Source of the DNA: Salimicrobium halophilum
GTDB taxonomy: Bacteria; Bacillota; Bacilli; Bacillales; Halobacillaceae
DNA length: 64,000 nucleotides
Direction: 5' to 3'
Assembly (NCBI RefSeq): GCF_900100295.1
Contig: NZ_FNEV01000001.1
Location: forward strand, 186,001-250,000
In this document: positions 27,858 through 36,894 of the stretch, one piece after another
Layout of the letters: every line of letters begins with the position of its first letter
Numbering within the stretch: the first letter of the stretch is position 1
Translations under genes and position numbers: made by a program
Notes under the pieces: generated by a model
The model's database searches: none
What the model was told of the DNA's origin: nothing
The model's input: only the letters and a program-made list of their open reading frames with translations

Positions 27858-29279
27858 GTGGCGAATGAATATGATTTGGTCGTTCTTGGTGGAGGTACTG
27901 GCGGTTATGTGGCTGCCATACGTGCCTCCCAGCTTGGAAAGAAAGTGGCAATCGTTGAAAAAGGTGACCTCGGCGGAACGTGTCTTCATAGAGGGTGCAT
28001 TCCATCCAAAGCCCTACTGAAGAGTGCGGAAGTCTACGCGGAGACGAAACATGCCGGAGATTATGGTGTGCTAGCAGAAGGGGTATCCCTGGATTTCACC
28101 AAAGTGCAGGAAAGAAAACAATCGATCGTCGACCAGCTGCACAAAGGGGTGGAAGGATTGATGAAGAAAGGAAAGATAGACGTTTATGAAGGGTTTGGAC
28201 GCATTCTCGGTCCTTCTATCTTTTCTCCTTCGGCAGGTACGATTTCCGTAGAAATGAACAACGGAGATGAAAATGTCATGCTTCTGCCGAAAAATGTGCT
28301 GGTAGCTACAGGCTCTTCTCCAAGAACATTGCCAGGGCTACATATTGACGGAGAACAGGTGATGACTTCTGATGACGCCCTTGGAATGAAAGAACTTCCA
28401 GCTTCCATCATCATCGTCGGTGGAGGAGTGATCGGAGTGGAATGGGCTTCGATGCTTTCAGACTTCGGCGTTGAGGTGACCATCGTTGAGTTCGCCTCCC
28501 GTATACTCCCTCAGGAAGATAAGGATATATCCAAAGAAATGCATCGCCAGCTTGAGCGCAAAGGTATAACTATTCATACGAGTGCGAAAGTGCTTCCTGA
28601 CACATTGACTACCGGAAAGGCAGTCACAGTAAAGGCTGAGATGGAGGAGTCCTCTGTGGAAGTGAAGGCGGAGAAGCTTCTTGTCTCTGTAGGAAGGACT
28701 GCCAATGTGGAGAACATCGGGCTTGAAAATACGGATATCATCGTAGAAAACGGATTTGTACAGACTAATGAGATGTATCAGACGAAAGAGAGCCATATCT
28801 ATGCCATCGGAGACGTCATCGGTGGTATGCAGCTGGCTCACGTAGCTTCTCACGAAGGAATAACGGCTGTCGAACATATGAACGACAATCAGCCTGCACC
28901 TATGAGTGATAAAGAGGTTCCTTCCTGTATCTACTCCAGCCCCGAAGCTGCCAGGGTCGGATGGACAGAAGACGAAGCGATCGAAGCAGGGTATGAAGTG
29001 AAGATAGGGAAGTTCCCGTTTCAGGCTATTGGAAAAGCATTAGTGGAAGGGAACGCTTCAGGCTTCGTGAAAATCATAGCCGACAAGGAGACCGATGACC
29101 TTCTCGGTGTCCATATGATAGGACCGGACGTAACGAATCTTATTTCTGAAGCGGGTCTTGCGAAAGTCCTGGATGCGACCCCGTGGGAAATTGCATCAAG
29201 CATCCACCCTCACCCGACACTATCTGAAGTGCTCGGAGAAGCTGCGATGGCCGTCGACGGAAAGCAGATCCATGGCTGA
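27858..29279 (+). CDS. lpdV: Dihydrolipoyl dehydrogenase (E3) of the branched-chain keto-acid complex
   Basis: LpdV reoxidises dihydrolipoamide on the Bkd E2 core with NAD. The 473 residues have the FAD-binding GGGTGGYVAAI (residues 11-21), the redox disulfide in GGTCLHRGCIPSK (near 39-51), an NAD-binding GGGVIGVEWA and the C-terminal HPHPTLSE active-site motif. Start is GTG behind gggagggat. Confidence 0.96.
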   Translation: MANEYDLVVLGGGTGGYVAAIRASQLGKKVAIVEKGDLGGTCLHRGCIPSKALLKSAEVYAETKHAGDYGVLAEGVSLDFTKVQERKQSIVDQLHKGVEGLMKKGKIDVYEGFGRILGPSIFSPSAGTISVEMNNGDENVMLLPKNVLVATGSSPRTLPGLHIDGEQVMTSDDALGMKELPASIIIVGGGVIGVEWASMLSDFGVEVTIVEFASRILPQEDKDISKEMHRQLERKGITIHTSAKVLPDTLTTGKAVTVKAEMEESSVEVKAEKLLVSVGRTANVENIGLENTDIIVENGFVQTNEMYQTKESHIYAIGDVIGGMQLAHVASHEGITAVEHMNDNQPAPMSDKEVPSCIYSSPEAARVGWTEDEAIEAGYEVKIGKFPFQAIGKALVEGNASGFVKIIADKETDDLLGVHMIGPDVTNLISEAGLAKVLDATPWEIASSIHPHPTLSEVLGEAAMAVDGKQIHG

Positions 29280-29295
29280 TAAAGGAGGAAAAACG

Positions 29296-30297
29296 ATGAG
29301 TGAAAACCGACATGAAGTTCTCGGATTAAGTGATGAACAGGTTCTTGATATGTACAGAACCATGCTGCTCGCCAGAAAGATCGATGAGAGAATGTGGCTG
29401 TTGAACCGTTCCGGTAAGATTCCTTTTGTCATTTCCTGCCAGGGGCAGGAAGCTGCTCAGGTAGGTGCTTCCTACGCTTTGAATTTAGACGAAGATTATG
29501 CTCTTCCTTACTACAGAGATATGGGAGTCGTCCTTTCATTCGGAATGACGGCGCGTGAATTAATGTTGTCTGCCTTCGCCAAAGCGGAAGACCCTAACAG
29601 TGGTGGAAGGCAAATGCCTGGTCATTTCGGACAGAAGAAAAACAGGATCGTTACCGGTTCTTCTCCGGTCACCACCCAGGTTCCGCATGCGGTCGGTATT
29701 GCACTGGCTGGAAAAATGGAGAAAAAGAATTTCGTCAGTCTCGTAACGTTCGGAGAAGGCTCTTCCAACCAGGGGGATTTCCACGAAGGGGCGAACTTCG
29801 CAGGCGTTCATAAGCTTCCCGTCATTTTCATGGTGGAGAACAATAAATACGCCATCTCGGTTCCCGTTGAGAAGCAGATTGCCTGTGAAAAGGTTTCTGA
29901 TCGGGCGATCGGCTACGGGATGCCGGGCGAAACGGTAGATGGAAACGATCCGCTTGCGGTATATGAAGCGGTTAAGAAAGCTGCAGACCGTGGAAGGAAT
30001 GGCGATGGCCCTTCTCTCATAGAGACGGTCTCCTACAGATTGACTCCCCACTCGAGTGACGATGATGATCGAGCTTACCGGGAGAGGGATGAAGTGGATG
30101 AAGCGAAGAAGAAAGATTCGCTTATTACTTTCGGCAACTATCTACGTGATGCTGGATTATTGACAGAAGAGAAAGAGAAGGAAATGGAGCAGGAATTGAA
30201 GGATATCGTAAACGATGCTACCGATTATGCAGAGCAGGCCCCTTACGCAGATGCGGAATCATTGATGGATCACGTTTACGAAGAGGGAGGAGGATGA
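29296..30297 (+). CDS. bkdAA: 2-oxoisovalerate dehydrogenase E1 alpha subunit
   Basis: The E1 alpha subunit binds thiamine diphosphate and decarboxylates branched 2-keto acids. The motif GEGSSNQGDFHE near residue 154, ending at the ENNKYAIS segment, is the ThDP/Mg-binding signature. ATG at 29296 follows aaaggagg at 29281-29288 and gives 333 residues. The frame is open further upstream inside lpdV, but that part is not coding for this protein. Confidence 0.95.
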   Translation: MSENRHEVLGLSDEQVLDMYRTMLLARKIDERMWLLNRSGKIPFVISCQGQEAAQVGASYALNLDEDYALPYYRDMGVVLSFGMTARELMLSAFAKAEDPNSGGRQMPGHFGQKKNRIVTGSSPVTTQVPHAVGIALAGKMEKKNFVSLVTFGEGSSNQGDFHEGANFAGVHKLPVIFMVENNKYAISVPVEKQIACEKVSDRAIGYGMPGETVDGNDPLAVYEAVKKAADRGRNGDGPSLIETVSYRLTPHSSDDDDRAYRERDEVDEAKKKDSLITFGNYLRDAGLLTEEKEKEMEQELKDIVNDATDYAEQAPYADAESLMDHVYEEGGG

Positions 30298-30300
30298 GAA

Positions 30301-31284
30301 ATGCCGGTTATTTCTTATATTCAGGCTGTTACAAAAGCGCTAAAAGAAGAAATGAGAAACGATGATAAAGTTTTCGTATTGGGAGAGGATGTAGGTGTTC
30401 GCGGGGGAGTCTTCCGTGCGACGGACGGTCTTTACGAAGAATTCGGAGAAGACAGGGTGTTGGATACCCCACTAGCTGAGTCTGCTATTGCGGGGGTAGG
30501 TATCGGGGCTGCGATGTACGGGATGCGTCCTGTAGCGGAAATGCAGTTTGCCGACTTCATCATGCCTGCTGTGAACCAGATCGTTTCAGAAGCCGCCAAA
30601 GTACGTTACCGCTCCAACAATGATTGGAATGTTCCTCTTACGATACGTGCTCCGTACGGAGGGGGAGTTCACGGCGCATTGTACCACTCCCAGTCCGTGG
30701 AAGCGTTGTTTGCAAACACTCCGGGACTTAAAATCGTCATGCCTTCAACCCCTTACGATGTGAAGGGACTGCTGAAAGCATCTATCCGAAGCAACGATCC
30801 CGTCTTATTCTTTGAACACAAGAGGGCGTACCGTCTGATCAAAGGTGAAGTGCCAGACGAGGACTACACCCTGCCTATCGGAAAGGCGGATGTGAAGCGC
30901 GAGGGATCGGATATCACGATTATCACCTACGGGTTATGCGTACACTTTGCACTTCAGGCTGCTGAGAAGTTGGAGCAGGAAGGAATTAGTGCTCATATCC
31001 TGGACTTGCGTACGGTATATCCTCTCGACAAGGAGAGTATCATCGAAGCTGCGAAGAAAACCGGTAAAGTCTTACTGATCAGTGAAGATAACAAAGAGGG
31101 CGGAATCATCTCCGAAGTATCAGCGATTATCAGTGAGAACTGTCTCTTTGATCTCGATAGCCCCATTGAACGGCTCGCAGGACCGGATGTTCCGGCGATG
31201 CCTTACGCCCCATCTATGGAAAAACATTTCATGATGAACCCTGATAAAGTGGAAAAAGCTATGCGTAAACTTGCGGAGTTTTAG
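30301..31284 (+). CDS. bkdAB: 2-oxoisovalerate dehydrogenase E1 beta subunit
   Basis: The E1 beta subunit completes the heterotetrameric decarboxylase. Its 327 residues have the transketolase-like pyrimidine domain (LGEDVGVRGGVFRATDGL near residue 28, DTPLAESAIAGVGIGAA near 56) and the C-terminal domain with DLRTVYPLD. Start is 3 bases after the bkdAA stop. Confidence 0.96.
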   Translation: MPVISYIQAVTKALKEEMRNDDKVFVLGEDVGVRGGVFRATDGLYEEFGEDRVLDTPLAESAIAGVGIGAAMYGMRPVAEMQFADFIMPAVNQIVSEAAKVRYRSNNDWNVPLTIRAPYGGGVHGALYHSQSVEALFANTPGLKIVMPSTPYDVKGLLKASIRSNDPVLFFEHKRAYRLIKGEVPDEDYTLPIGKADVKREGSDITIITYGLCVHFALQAAEKLEQEGISAHILDLRTVYPLDKESIIEAAKKTGKVLLISEDNKEGGIISEVSAIISENCLFDLDSPIERLAGPDVPAMPYAPSMEKHFMMNPDKVEKAMRKLAEF

Positions 31285-31298
31285 AGGGAGGAATGGAC

Positions 31299-32555
31299 AT
31301 GCCTGTAGAAAAAATCAACATGCCGCAGCTCGGTGAAAGTGTCACAGAAGGAACGATCAGCTCCTGGCTTGTGAAGCCGGGAGATACGGTAGAGAAATAT
31401 GATCCGATTGCTGAAGTGATGACGGACAAAGTGAATGCCGAAGTTCCTTCTTCTTTCAGCGGAACAATCACGGAACTTGAAGTGGAAGAAGGGGAAACGG
31501 TTTCGGTGGGGGATTTGATCTGCTACATCGAGATAGAAGGGAAAGAAGAAGATTCGACGGAAGAGAAAGCTTCAGCTCCGGTCGAAGAAACCCCGGTGCC
31601 GTCCGGCGAGGAAACTGCGAAAGAAAAGCCGAGATTTTCGCCGGCTGTACTTACGCTGGCTTCCAAACACGGAATCGATCTGAACGACGTCGAAGGAACA
31701 GGTCGTGGAGGCCGTATCACCCGTAAAGATGTAGAACGCTTCGTAGCTGAAGGTAGCCACAGTCAACCTTCAAAAGCTGAAAAGAAAGAAAGTGGTACAA
31801 CGCAAACTGCTGAAAAGCAACCATCGCAGAAAAAATCTGAAGAGACGGTGCTTGAGTCAGGAGATAAAGAAATTCCTGTCACTGGAGTAAGAAAAGCGAT
31901 CGCTTCGAATATGGTCACTTCAACGACTGAAATTCCACATGCTTGGATGATGGTGGAAGTGGATGTAACGAACCTCGTAGCCTTAAGAGAAAAGCTGAAG
32001 AACAAATTCAAGCAGGAAGAAGGATTCAGTCTTACCTATTTTGCATTTTTCGTGAAAGCCGTAGCCCAGGCCCTCAAAGAATTTCCGGAATTGAACAGTC
32101 AGTGGGCGGGAGATAAAATCATTCAGAAGAAAGATATCAATTTGAATATAGCTGTTGCGAAAGAAAATGAACTATTCGTTCCCGTTATACGTGATGCGGA
32201 TGAGAAAAGTATAAAAGGAATCGCTAAAAGTGTCCATACTCTTGCCACGAAGGCGCGCCAGGGTAAACTGACCTCAGATGATATGCAGGGAGGTACCTTC
32301 ACGGTGAACAACACAGGTTCTTTCGGATCCGTGCAGTCGATGGGAGTCATCAATCATCCTCAGGCTGCCATTTTGCAGGTGGAATCCATCGTCAAAAAGC
32401 CGGTGTATATGGACGGCATGTTCGGAGCAAGAGATATGGTCAATCTATGTCTATCTCTCGATCACCGTATCCTGGATGGACTTATCGCCGGTAATTTCCT
32501 TCAGAAAGTGAAAGAAAATTTGGAAGCTTACGCAGACGACACATCCGTATATTAA
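31299..32555 (+). CDS. bkdB: Lipoamide acyltransferase (E2) of the branched-chain keto-acid complex
   Basis: E2 core of the complex: a lipoyl domain (about 1-78, lipoylated Lys in EVMTDKVNAEV), a flexible Glu/Ser/Pro linker, a peripheral subunit-binding domain (about 107-145, ASKHGIDLNDVEGTG) and a catalytic domain ending in LSLDHRILDG with the active-site His. ATG 31299 lies 7 bases after gggagg and matches the family N-terminus; ATG 31293 is too close to that site. Last gene of the bkd operon. Confidence 0.95.
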   Translation: MPVEKINMPQLGESVTEGTISSWLVKPGDTVEKYDPIAEVMTDKVNAEVPSSFSGTITELEVEEGETVSVGDLICYIEIEGKEEDSTEEKASAPVEETPVPSGEETAKEKPRFSPAVLTLASKHGIDLNDVEGTGRGGRITRKDVERFVAEGSHSQPSKAEKKESGTTQTAEKQPSQKKSEETVLESGDKEIPVTGVRKAIASNMVTSTTEIPHAWMMVEVDVTNLVALREKLKNKFKQEEGFSLTYFAFFVKAVAQALKEFPELNSQWAGDKIIQKKDINLNIAVAKENELFVPVIRDADEKSIKGIAKSVHTLATKARQGKLTSDDMQGGTFTVNNTGSFGSVQSMGVINHPQAAILQVESIVKKPVYMDGMFGARDMVNLCLSLDHRILDGLIAGNFLQKVKENLEAYADDTSVY

Positions 32556-32586
32556 CGGTAATTAGATTATGTAAACTAAAAGTGAA

Positions 32587-32615
32587 TTGAAACATTCGTT
32601 TCTACTTGGTAGAAT
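32587..32615 (+). promoter_or_regulatory. Sigma-A promoter of brxB
   Basis: TTGAAA (32587-32592) and TAGAAT (32610-32615) are spaced by 17 bases, 31 bases before the brxB start. Confidence 0.65.
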
Positions 32616-32646
32616 GTGTATAGCACATAATAAAGGAGCGAATTAC

Positions 32647-33078
32647 ATGGATTTCAACTTATATATGGAAGATGTCGTCACGAAAGCCAGAAACGAAATC
32701 GTTGATGCAGGTTATCAGGAACTTACTACACCTGATGAAGTGGATAGTGCCCTGAACAGGAAGGGAACGACGCTTGTCATGATTAACTCAGTATGCGGAT
32801 GTGCCGGCGGAATTGCGCGTCCTGCAGCAATGCACGCCATCCATTATGACAAACGACCGGATCATCTTGTCACTGTTTTTGCCGGTCAGGACCGCGAAGC
32901 TACAGATAGAGCGAGAGAATACTTCACTGGTTATCCACCATCCTCCCCGTCTTTTGCTTTGTTGAAGGATGGCGAGATCAAAACAATGGTCGAGCGTCAC
33001 GACATTGAAGGTTTCGAACCGATGGAAGTAATCAACAAGCTGCAAAAAAGCTTCGACGAGTATTGTGAAGAAGTATAA
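32647..33078 (+). CDS. brxB: Bacilliredoxin BrxB (YqiW)
   Basis: Bacilliredoxins remove bacillithiol from oxidised proteins. The 143-residue DUF1094-family protein carries the CGC active-site motif at residues 50-52 in [14 protein letters not shown] and a thioredoxin-like fold. ATG 32647 follows aaaggagcg; an earlier in-frame ATG at 32587 falls inside the promoter and is rejected. The position after bkdB matches B. subtilis yqiW. Own promoter and terminator. Confidence 0.93.
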   Translation: MDFNLYMEDVVTKARNEIVDAGYQELTTPDEVDSALNRKGTTLVMINSVCGCAGGIARPAAMHAIHYDKRPDHLVTVFAGQDREATDRAREYFTGYPPSSPSFALLKDGEIKTMVERHDIEGFEPMEVINKLQKSFDEYCEEV

Positions 33079-33092
33079 TTGCATAAGCGAAA

Positions 33093-33121
33093 GGGTCTTT
33101 GTTCAGCAAAGACCCCTTTTT
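33093..33121 (+). terminator. Rho-independent terminator after brxB
   Basis: A 9-bp stem (33093-33101 with 33107-33115), TTCAG loop and T tract. The next gene starts 22 bases later. Confidence 0.85.
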
Positions 33122-33142
33122 GTATGAAAGGATTTCCCGTCA

Positions 33143-34096
33143 ATGAAAATTGGATCACGTACGATAAAGACAGCTCTAGGTACACCGATAGCCATATGGA
33201 TTGCTCAATGGATAGGTCTCGATAATTTCGCTTCAGCCGGAATCGTCACGATTCTGTGTATCCAGGCGACCAGGAAGAAGTCACTCCTGTCCGCCTGGCA
33301 TCGTTTTGCAGCATGTATGGTAGCGATTCTGTATTCCTATATCTTTTTCGAAGCCATGATCGGTTTCAACCCTGCAGCGATCGGAGTCATGCTGGTATTA
33401 TTCATCCCTACAACGGTAAGGTTGAAGATAACTCCCGGAATCATTACGAGCTCTGTCATCATCCTGCATCTGTATACCTTCAACGAAATCACTCTTTCGA
33501 TTGTGTGGAACGAATTTCTGCTTATTGTCATCGGGATAGGAATCGCTCTCTTGTTGAATATTTATATGCCCAGTCTTGAGAATAATCTTGAAGAGTACCA
33601 GATCGAAGTCGAATCGTATTTCTCGGTTATCCTGAAGGAACTCGCTGCCTACCTGAAGGAAGAGAAGTATACGTGGGCAGGAGAAGAGCTGACGAAAACG
33701 GCGGAACTGCTGGAAAAGGCGAAAGCACTCGCTTTCCGGGAAGTGGAGAACCACGTCCTGCGTGCGCACCATCCTTATTACCATTATTTCCACATGAGGA
33801 CCAAACAGTTTGAACTGCTCGAACGAATGCTTCCTCTCGTCATCAGGATTTCTCAACACGACAAGTACGCGCAGAAAATCGGAGCGTTTTTCGAGGAGTT
33901 GTCGGAAGCGGTGCACCCGGGTAACACGGCAGTCATTTACCTGAAAGAACTGAAAGAACTCCGTGACTATTTCAAGGAGGAACCTTTGCCGGAATCCAGG
34001 GAAGCCTTCGAGAGTAGGGCCAGCCTATTCCAGCTGCTGAACGAAATAGAAGATTATCTGATCATCAAGCGCTCCTTCAAGAAAAGTGATGTATAA
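33143..34096 (+). CDS. yqjA: YqjA-like aromatic acid exporter family membrane protein
   Basis: The 317-residue protein has about five to six N-terminal membrane segments within residues 10-145 and a cytoplasmic helical C-terminal half (about 150-317). This is the arrangement of the DUF939/FUSC-like aromatic acid exporter family, of which YqjA is the Bacillus member. Transport function is predicted by family only. It starts just downstream of the brxB terminator behind tgaaagga. Confidence 0.8.
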   Translation: MKIGSRTIKTALGTPIAIWIAQWIGLDNFASAGIVTILCIQATRKKSLLSAWHRFAACMVAILYSYIFFEAMIGFNPAAIGVMLVLFIPTTVRLKITPGIITSSVIILHLYTFNEITLSIVWNEFLLIVIGIGIALLLNIYMPSLENNLEEYQIEVESYFSVILKELAAYLKEEKYTWAGEELTKTAELLEKAKALAFREVENHVLRAHHPYYHYFHMRTKQFELLERMLPLVIRISQHDKYAQKIGAFFEELSEAVHPGNTAVIYLKELKELRDYFKEEPLPESREAFESRASLFQLLNEIEDYLIIKRSFKKSDV

Positions 34097-34124
34097 TAAA
34101 AGCAGTCGTAGCTCTACGACTGCT
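34095..34124 (-). terminator. Minus-strand terminator of the small Prli42-like gene
   Basis: An 11-bp perfect stem (34101-34111 with 34114-34124) is followed on the minus strand by TTTTATTA. It lies between the convergent yqjA and prli42-like genes and may limit both. Confidence 0.8.
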
Positions 34125-34135
34125 CCCTGTACTGA

Positions 34136-34252
34136 TTATAAGAAATAGCTTGCTCCCATTAATAGAGAAGACAATAGCATTGAAAATATCATGATATAGA
34201 TCACGACTTTCATTCTTCTTTCACGTTTTGATGGCTTTCTTCCTTCTGCCAA
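34136..34252 (-). CDS. prli42: Prli42-like stressosome-associated membrane miniprotein (38 aa)
   Basis: A 38-codon gene with a TTG start at 34252-34250 lies behind a perfect aaggagg (plus-strand cctcctt at 34261-34267), 8 bases upstream. The peptide has a basic N-terminus (GRKPSKRERRMK) and a single membrane helix VVIYIMIFSMLLSSLLMGA. Sequence pattern and place beside yqjA match Prli42, the Listeria membrane anchor of the stressosome that is conserved in Firmicutes. A terminator follows the stop. Whether this organism has a stressosome cannot be seen here. Confidence 0.8.
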   Translation of the reverse strand: MAEGRKPSKRERRMKVVIYIMIFSMLLSSLLMGASYFL

Positions 34253-34364
34253 GGGTGAAACCTCCTTCACTTTCACATGCTAATCGTATTTTACACAAGA
34301 TAAGAGGAGAAGACAAGGAGAAGAATGCCAGTAAGCAACGAAAAATCGTGCAAAAGTAAGCGCT

Positions 34365-34378
34365 TTATTGTTACTATA
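34365..34378 (+). promoter_or_regulatory. Candidate catabolite-responsive (cre) element upstream of the mutase operon
   Basis: AGTAAGCGCTTTAT agrees with the CcpA cre core (TGTAAGCGCTTTCA type) at 11 of 14 positions, including the central AAGCGCTT. It lies 34 bases before the mutB start, in the promoter region, where CcpA binding would repress. This is pattern inference only. Confidence 0.4.
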
Positions 34379-34411
34379 TTTATAGAATGAAGATTTTCGA
34401 GGAGGGACACG

Positions 34412-36061
34412 ATGAACGAATCTTATAATGATCAGAAGAGAAAATGGGATGAAGATGTAGAAAAAACGATACAAAGATTTCCGGAACGAAAGGAATCCTT
34501 TACTACCAGTTCCGGTATTCCGGTTAAACGCCTGTACGAGCCGGATCATGGAGATGTTAAGTACATAAATGAGATAGGATTTCCCGGAACATATCCTTAT
34601 ACAAGAGGGATACAGCCGACGATGTACAGGAGCAGACATTGGACGATGCGACAATATGCAGGGTTCGGGTCGGCGAAAGAGACGAACGAAAGGTTCAAAT
34701 ACCTGCTCCAGCAGGGGCAAACAGGACTTTCCGTAGCATTCGATCTTCCGACACAGATCGGCTATGACTCCGATGATCCGATGGCCGAAGGGGAAGTCGG
34801 AAAAGTAGGTGTAGCCATTGACACCCTCGAGGACATGGAGCAGCTATTCGATCAGATTCCATTGGATCAGGTGAGTACGTCTATGACGATCAATGCACCG
34901 GCTTCCATCCTGCTGGCCATGTACATCGCTGTCGGGGAAAAGCAGGGAGTGGCGAAGGAGAAGCTGACAGGAACGATTCAGAACGATATCTTGAAAGAAT
35001 ACATAGCGAGAGGGACGTATATTTTTCCTCCCGAGTCTTCGATGAGAATCATCACGGATATCTTCTCTTACTGTCAGGAAAATCTTCCGAAGTTCAACAC
35101 GATCAGTATTTCCGGCTATCATATCCGGGAGGCCGGTGCAACGGCTGTGCAGGAGGTCGCGTTCACGATAGCCAATGGGATGGCTTATGTAGATGCCGCT
35201 ATAGAAGCAGGGCTTGAGGTCGATCAGTTTGCTCCGAGACTCGCTTTCTTCTTCAATGCGCACAATCAGTTTTTTGAAGAAGCTGCGAAATACCGAGCAG
35301 CCAGACGGATGTGGGCCAAAATCATGAAAGAAAAATACAAGGCGGAAAACCCTAAAAGCTGGAAGATGCGCTTTCACACCCAGACGGGAGGTAGTACACT
35401 CACAGCCCAGCAACCGGATAACAACATCGTCCGCGTAACGGTCCAGGCTCTGGCGGCGATCTTAGGAGGAACGCAGAGTCTCCATACGAATTCGCGAGAT
35501 GAAGCGCTGGCTTTGCCTACCGAGGATTCTGCACGGATAGCACTTAGAACCCAGCAGATACTGGCACACGAAAGCGGCGTCTCCGAAACCGTCGATCCTC
35601 TGGCCGGTTCTTATTACGTGGAGTCGCTTACGGATGAGATTGAACAGCAGGCAAATGAATACCTGGATAAAATCAACGATCTCGGCGGAGCGGTGAAGGC
35701 GGTCGAGGCCGGTTTTATGCAAAGGGAAATCCACCAGACAGCCTACGATACCCAGAAAGATATTGAGAAGAAAGAAGAGATCATTGTAGGGGTGAATGAA
35801 TTCACCATAGATGAAGAGGTGGAGCCTGAGCTACTCAGAGTCGACGAAGAACTCGAAAACAATCAGATTGCATCCACCCGTCAGGCGAGAGAGACCCGTG
35901 ATCAAGAACGGGTGTCAGCGGTGCTTCGTGAACTGAAGCAAGCTGCCGTGACAAACGAGAAACTGATGCCTATCATTGTGAAGGCTGTGAAAGAATACGC
36001 AACCGTCGGTGAGATTGCGAACGTATTACGAGAAGAATTCGGTGAATATACAGCGATGTAG
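34412..36061 (+). CDS. mutB: Methylmalonyl-CoA mutase large subunit (catalytic part)
   Basis: The enzyme rearranges methylmalonyl-CoA to succinyl-CoA. The 549 residues form the substrate-binding TIM barrel, with the N-terminal [19 protein letters not shown] segment (about 54-72) and [18 protein letters not shown] near residue 320. The B12-binding domain is missing from the C-terminus and is supplied by the next gene. It heads an operon for propionyl-CoA use, which fits the bkd operon nearby because valine and isoleucine breakdown yields propionyl-CoA. Confidence 0.93.
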   Translation: MNESYNDQKRKWDEDVEKTIQRFPERKESFTTSSGIPVKRLYEPDHGDVKYINEIGFPGTYPYTRGIQPTMYRSRHWTMRQYAGFGSAKETNERFKYLLQQGQTGLSVAFDLPTQIGYDSDDPMAEGEVGKVGVAIDTLEDMEQLFDQIPLDQVSTSMTINAPASILLAMYIAVGEKQGVAKEKLTGTIQNDILKEYIARGTYIFPPESSMRIITDIFSYCQENLPKFNTISISGYHIREAGATAVQEVAFTIANGMAYVDAAIEAGLEVDQFAPRLAFFFNAHNQFFEEAAKYRAARRMWAKIMKEKYKAENPKSWKMRFHTQTGGSTLTAQQPDNNIVRVTVQALAAILGGTQSLHTNSRDEALALPTEDSARIALRTQQILAHESGVSETVDPLAGSYYVESLTDEIEQQANEYLDKINDLGGAVKAVEAGFMQREIHQTAYDTQKDIEKKEEIIVGVNEFTIDEEVEPELLRVDEELENNQIASTRQARETRDQERVSAVLRELKQAAVTNEKLMPIIVKAVKEYATVGEIANVLREEFGEYTAM

Positions 36062-36076
36062 GAAGGGTGAACGATA

Positions 36077-36889
36077 ATGGAACCAATACGTGTACTAATT
36101 GCCAAACCGGGTCTGGACGGACATGATCGCGGGGCCCTCATTATTGCGCAGGGGCTGAGAGATGCGGGGATGGAAGTGATTTATACAGGCCTCCGGCAGT
36201 CTCCTCAGCAGATAGCCCAGGCTGCCATCCAGGAAGATGTGGATGTGGTCGGTCTATCTTCTTTGTCCGGTGCTCATAAAACGTTGTTTCCGAAAGTGGT
36301 GGAGGCTCTTGAGGCGAATGATGCCAGCGATATTCCGGTGATCGGCGGTGGCGTCATACCAACGGAAGATATCCCCTTCCTTGAACAAAAGGGTGTGAAG
36401 AAAATATTCACAAGTGGTACGGCCATGTCTGAGACTGCTATGTTCATAAAGGAACTGGTAAGGGGGGAGGAAGCGACGCCTCCAAAAAAAGTTTCTCATA
36501 TAGGGATTGCCGTTCAGCATCTTGAAGAAGTCCTTCCTTTTTACCAGCACACCCTCGGACTTCCGCTTGAAACCGTGGAGACCGTTGAGGAGGAGAAAGT
36601 GAAGGTCGCCTTTTTCCCCGTTGGAGATACAAGAATCGAGCTGCTGGAACCTCTGGACGCAGATTCCCCGATTCAGAAGTTCATCGACAGCAAAGGGGTA
36701 GGCATTCATCACGTAGCGCTGGATGTAGAGGATATAGATGAAAGGATTGCCCACCTGAAAGAAAAAGGAGTGCGCATGATTCATGAGACTCCGAAACAGG
36801 GAGCTCATGACAGCCGTATCGCCTTTCTCCATCCGAAATCAGGGCACGGAGTATTGTATGAACTTTGTGAAGAGAAAAAGGAGCGGTAA
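36077..36889 (+). CDS. Fusion: cobalamin-binding mutase subunit with methylmalonyl-CoA epimerase
   Basis: Residues 1-130 form a B12-binding domain with DGHDRG (14-19, H16 the cobalt ligand), GLSSLSGAH (59-67) and GGGVIP (90-95). Residues 135-270 form a VOC/glyoxalase-fold methylmalonyl-CoA epimerase with the metal ligands H141, E189, H212 and E262 all present. The protein therefore joins the small subunit of methylmalonyl-CoA mutase to the epimerase of the previous step, so (S)- to (R)-methylmalonyl-CoA conversion and rearrangement are physically linked. The reading frame is continuous with no sign of frameshift. The epimerase half corresponds to B. subtilis YqjC. Confidence 0.9.
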   Translation: MEPIRVLIAKPGLDGHDRGALIIAQGLRDAGMEVIYTGLRQSPQQIAQAAIQEDVDVVGLSSLSGAHKTLFPKVVEALEANDASDIPVIGGGVIPTEDIPFLEQKGVKKIFTSGTAMSETAMFIKELVRGEEATPPKKVSHIGIAVQHLEEVLPFYQHTLGLPLETVETVEEEKVKVAFFPVGDTRIELLEPLDADSPIQKFIDSKGVGIHHVALDVEDIDERIAHLKEKGVRMIHETPKQGAHDSRIAFLHPKSGHGVLYELCEEKKER

Positions 36890-36894
36890 TTGCT

